Positions 60,335 to 64,000 of a stretch of 64,000 bases of DNA are shown here, piece after piece. The position numbers were made by a program, and so were the translations under genes. This DNA is from an uncultured Alphaproteobacteria bacterium (GTDB lineage Bacteria > Pseudomonadota > Alphaproteobacteria > RF32 > CAG-239): contig CALXYB010000005.1 in NCBI GenBank assembly GCA_944392835.1, forward strand, positions 55,964 through 119,963. Reading direction: 5' to 3'. The stretch's first letter is position 1. The number at the start of each line of letters is the position of its first letter. Below the pieces are notes generated by a model. That model worked only from the letters and a program-made list of their open reading frames with translations. It did no database searches and had not been told where the DNA came from.

Positions 60335-60538
60335 TTAGTTGATTATTGTGATATTACCAGCAGCAATACGTCCACGATCATCATAAGTTTCAAAATTTAC
60401 GACTTGTCCATCAAATAAACGACGAAGACCTGTCTTTTCTAAAGCGGTTACATGAACAAATACATCTTTATTTCCATCTTCCGGTTGAATAAATCCATAT
60501 CCTTTTTTCGTGTTAAACCACTTTACAGTACCTTTCAT
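60335..60538 (-). CDS. Cold-shock domain protein
   Basis: 67 residues from the ATG at 60538 (AAGGATACGAAA before it; an upstream ATG at 60553 would overlap that site). RNP1 KKGYGFIQ and RNP2 VFVHVTAL are the nucleic-acid-binding motifs; start MKGTVKWFN is canonical. RNA chaperone binding single-stranded nucleic acid. Single gene. Confidence 0.95.
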   Translation of the reverse strand: MKGTVKWFNTKKGYGFIQPEDGNKDVFVHVTALEKTGLRRLFDGQVVNFETYDDRGRIAAGNITIIN

Positions 60539-60696
60539 TTTCGTATCCTTCAAAAAAAATTAGTCAAACTCACAATTGAGAATTGTATTTTTTTCTGCTT
60601 AGTACATTTTAATGTTATTAGATTTTACACATATAAGTCAAGACTAATTATTAAAAAATTCAACTCAAACGGGTATACTAAAGTTTAGGTTTAAAC

Positions 60697-60732
60697 AAAA
60701 AAAGGCTCCCCTTACTTCTTAGCAAGGGGAGC
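60697..60732 (-). terminator. Terminator of the rRNA operon
   Basis: GCTCCCCTT / AAGGGGAGC stem; the A run to its left gives seven T on the minus strand, 45 bases past the 5S gene. Confidence 0.85.
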
Positions 60733-60776
60733 AAAATAAAACTTGCAACAAGAAGAAGTTTGTACGATGATTAGAA

Positions 60777-60894
60777 GACCTGGCAGCGACCTACTCTCCC
60801 GTGTCTTAAGACAAAGTACCATGGGCGCGAAAGGGTTTAACGTCCGAGTTCGGAATGGGATCGGGTGGGACACCTTTGCTATTACCACCAGGTC
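60777..60894 (-). rRNA. rrf: 5S ribosomal RNA
   Basis: 118 bases; complementary ends GACCTGGTGG and CTGCCAGGTC (minus strand) and the CCCGATCCCATTCCGAACTC segment identify 5S rRNA. Last gene of the rRNA operon. Confidence 0.92.
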
Positions 60895-60954
60895 ATCTAA
60901 TCACCGTTTAAGAAGACAAGATCTGCGGAGCAGATTATTTATACGTTAAAGAAT

Positions 60955-63697
<2,743 letters not shown>

Positions 63698-63926
63698 TTT
63701 AACGTATAAATAATCTGCCCTCTCGGACAAACTATCCATACTCTCAACAAAAATCTACCCGCTTCTAATATCTTCATATTAAAAGGTGTATATTCTCATT
63801 ATACTTAATTTTTCTTCCTTAGATCTTATCTAATTCCAAAAAAATGTCTCACTATTATTAAAATAGCTTTCTCATTTTTTCTTCTTCTTATTTACTATGT
63901 TTTATAACTATCCAAACTTAAAGTCT

Positions 63927-64000
63927 TGGTGGAGGTAAGGAGGATCGAACTCCTGACCCCCTGCTTGCAAAGCAGGTGCTCTCCCAGCTGAGCTATACCC
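63927..64000 (-). tRNA. tRNA-Ala (TGC), cut by the window edge
   Basis: D arm AGCTCAGCTGGGAGAGC, anticodon stem CTGCT/AGCAG with loop TTGCAAG-type centre (TGC), T arm with GTTCGATCC, encoded CCA. About two bases of the 5' end fall outside. It is in the usual spacer position between 16S and 23S. Confidence 0.9.

Overview
The window looks like chromosome of a low-GC Gram-negative alphaproteobacterium, most likely one of the uncultured animal-gut lineages. The evidence is a KDO cytidylyltransferase, LysM/M23 envelope lipoprotein, SecD/SecF, a five-gene suf operon ending in sufT, a DUF3768 gene (a family mostly seen in alphaproteobacteria) and low-GC codon usage. The species assignment is inference from gene content only.

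Layout. 1-6.7 kb: the 5' part of a membrane-anchored Memo/AMMECR1 fusion gene, HAD and HD phosphohydrolases, serS, trpS, an HslJ-like lipoprotein and a membrane protein. 6.8-15.9 kb: tRNA-Thr and a ~9.05 kb integrative element bounded by a 19-bp direct repeat of the tRNA 3' end. It carries a large serine recombinase, several small unknown genes, DUF3768 and DUF805 proteins, a frameshifted HUH-type Rep, a DnaA-box-like inverted repeat, dispersed repeats, a cluster of stem-loops and a two-gene ATPase/TOPRIM module that resembles anti-phage systems. Integration separated tRNA-Thr from its terminator. 16-27.9 kb: small hypothetical and membrane genes, a hexose-6-phosphate mutarotase, three HAD hydrolases, a 5-hydroxyisourate hydrolase-like protein, an LDH/MDH-family dehydrogenase, a DMT transporter and kdsB.

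28-35.9 kb: murA, a VanX-type dipeptidase, sufE, a sucCD-like pair whose alpha subunit lacks the phosphohistidine, comF, transporter and acetyltransferases. 36-41.5 kb: sufB - mazG-like - sufC - sufD - sufS - sufT, all on the minus strand, with a Cys/His-rich insertion in SufD. 41.6-46.7 kb: a frameshifted PAS/degenerate-GGDEF gene, an NlpD-like lipoprotein and yajC-secD-secF. 46.9-60.6 kb: a MIF-family tautomerase, a gpsA-like dehydrogenase, murI, AlkD-like and PHP genes, a glycan/export cluster (glycosyltransferase, ABC exporter, MFS), tRNA-Val, N-formylglutamate amidohydrolase, a lytic transglycosylase, a divergent RNase J-like protein, an acyl-ACP thioesterase, mntP and a cold-shock gene. 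60.7-64.0 kb: an rRNA operon on the minus strand (5S, 23S, tRNA-Ala cut by the window edge); 16S lies beyond the window.

Most genes are housekeeping genes in short operons separated by clear hairpin terminators. The accessory interest is concentrated in the tRNA-Thr element. Smaller oddities are the SufD Cys/His insert, the MazG-like gene inside suf, the SucD His-to-Tyr change and the bacterial MIF homologue.
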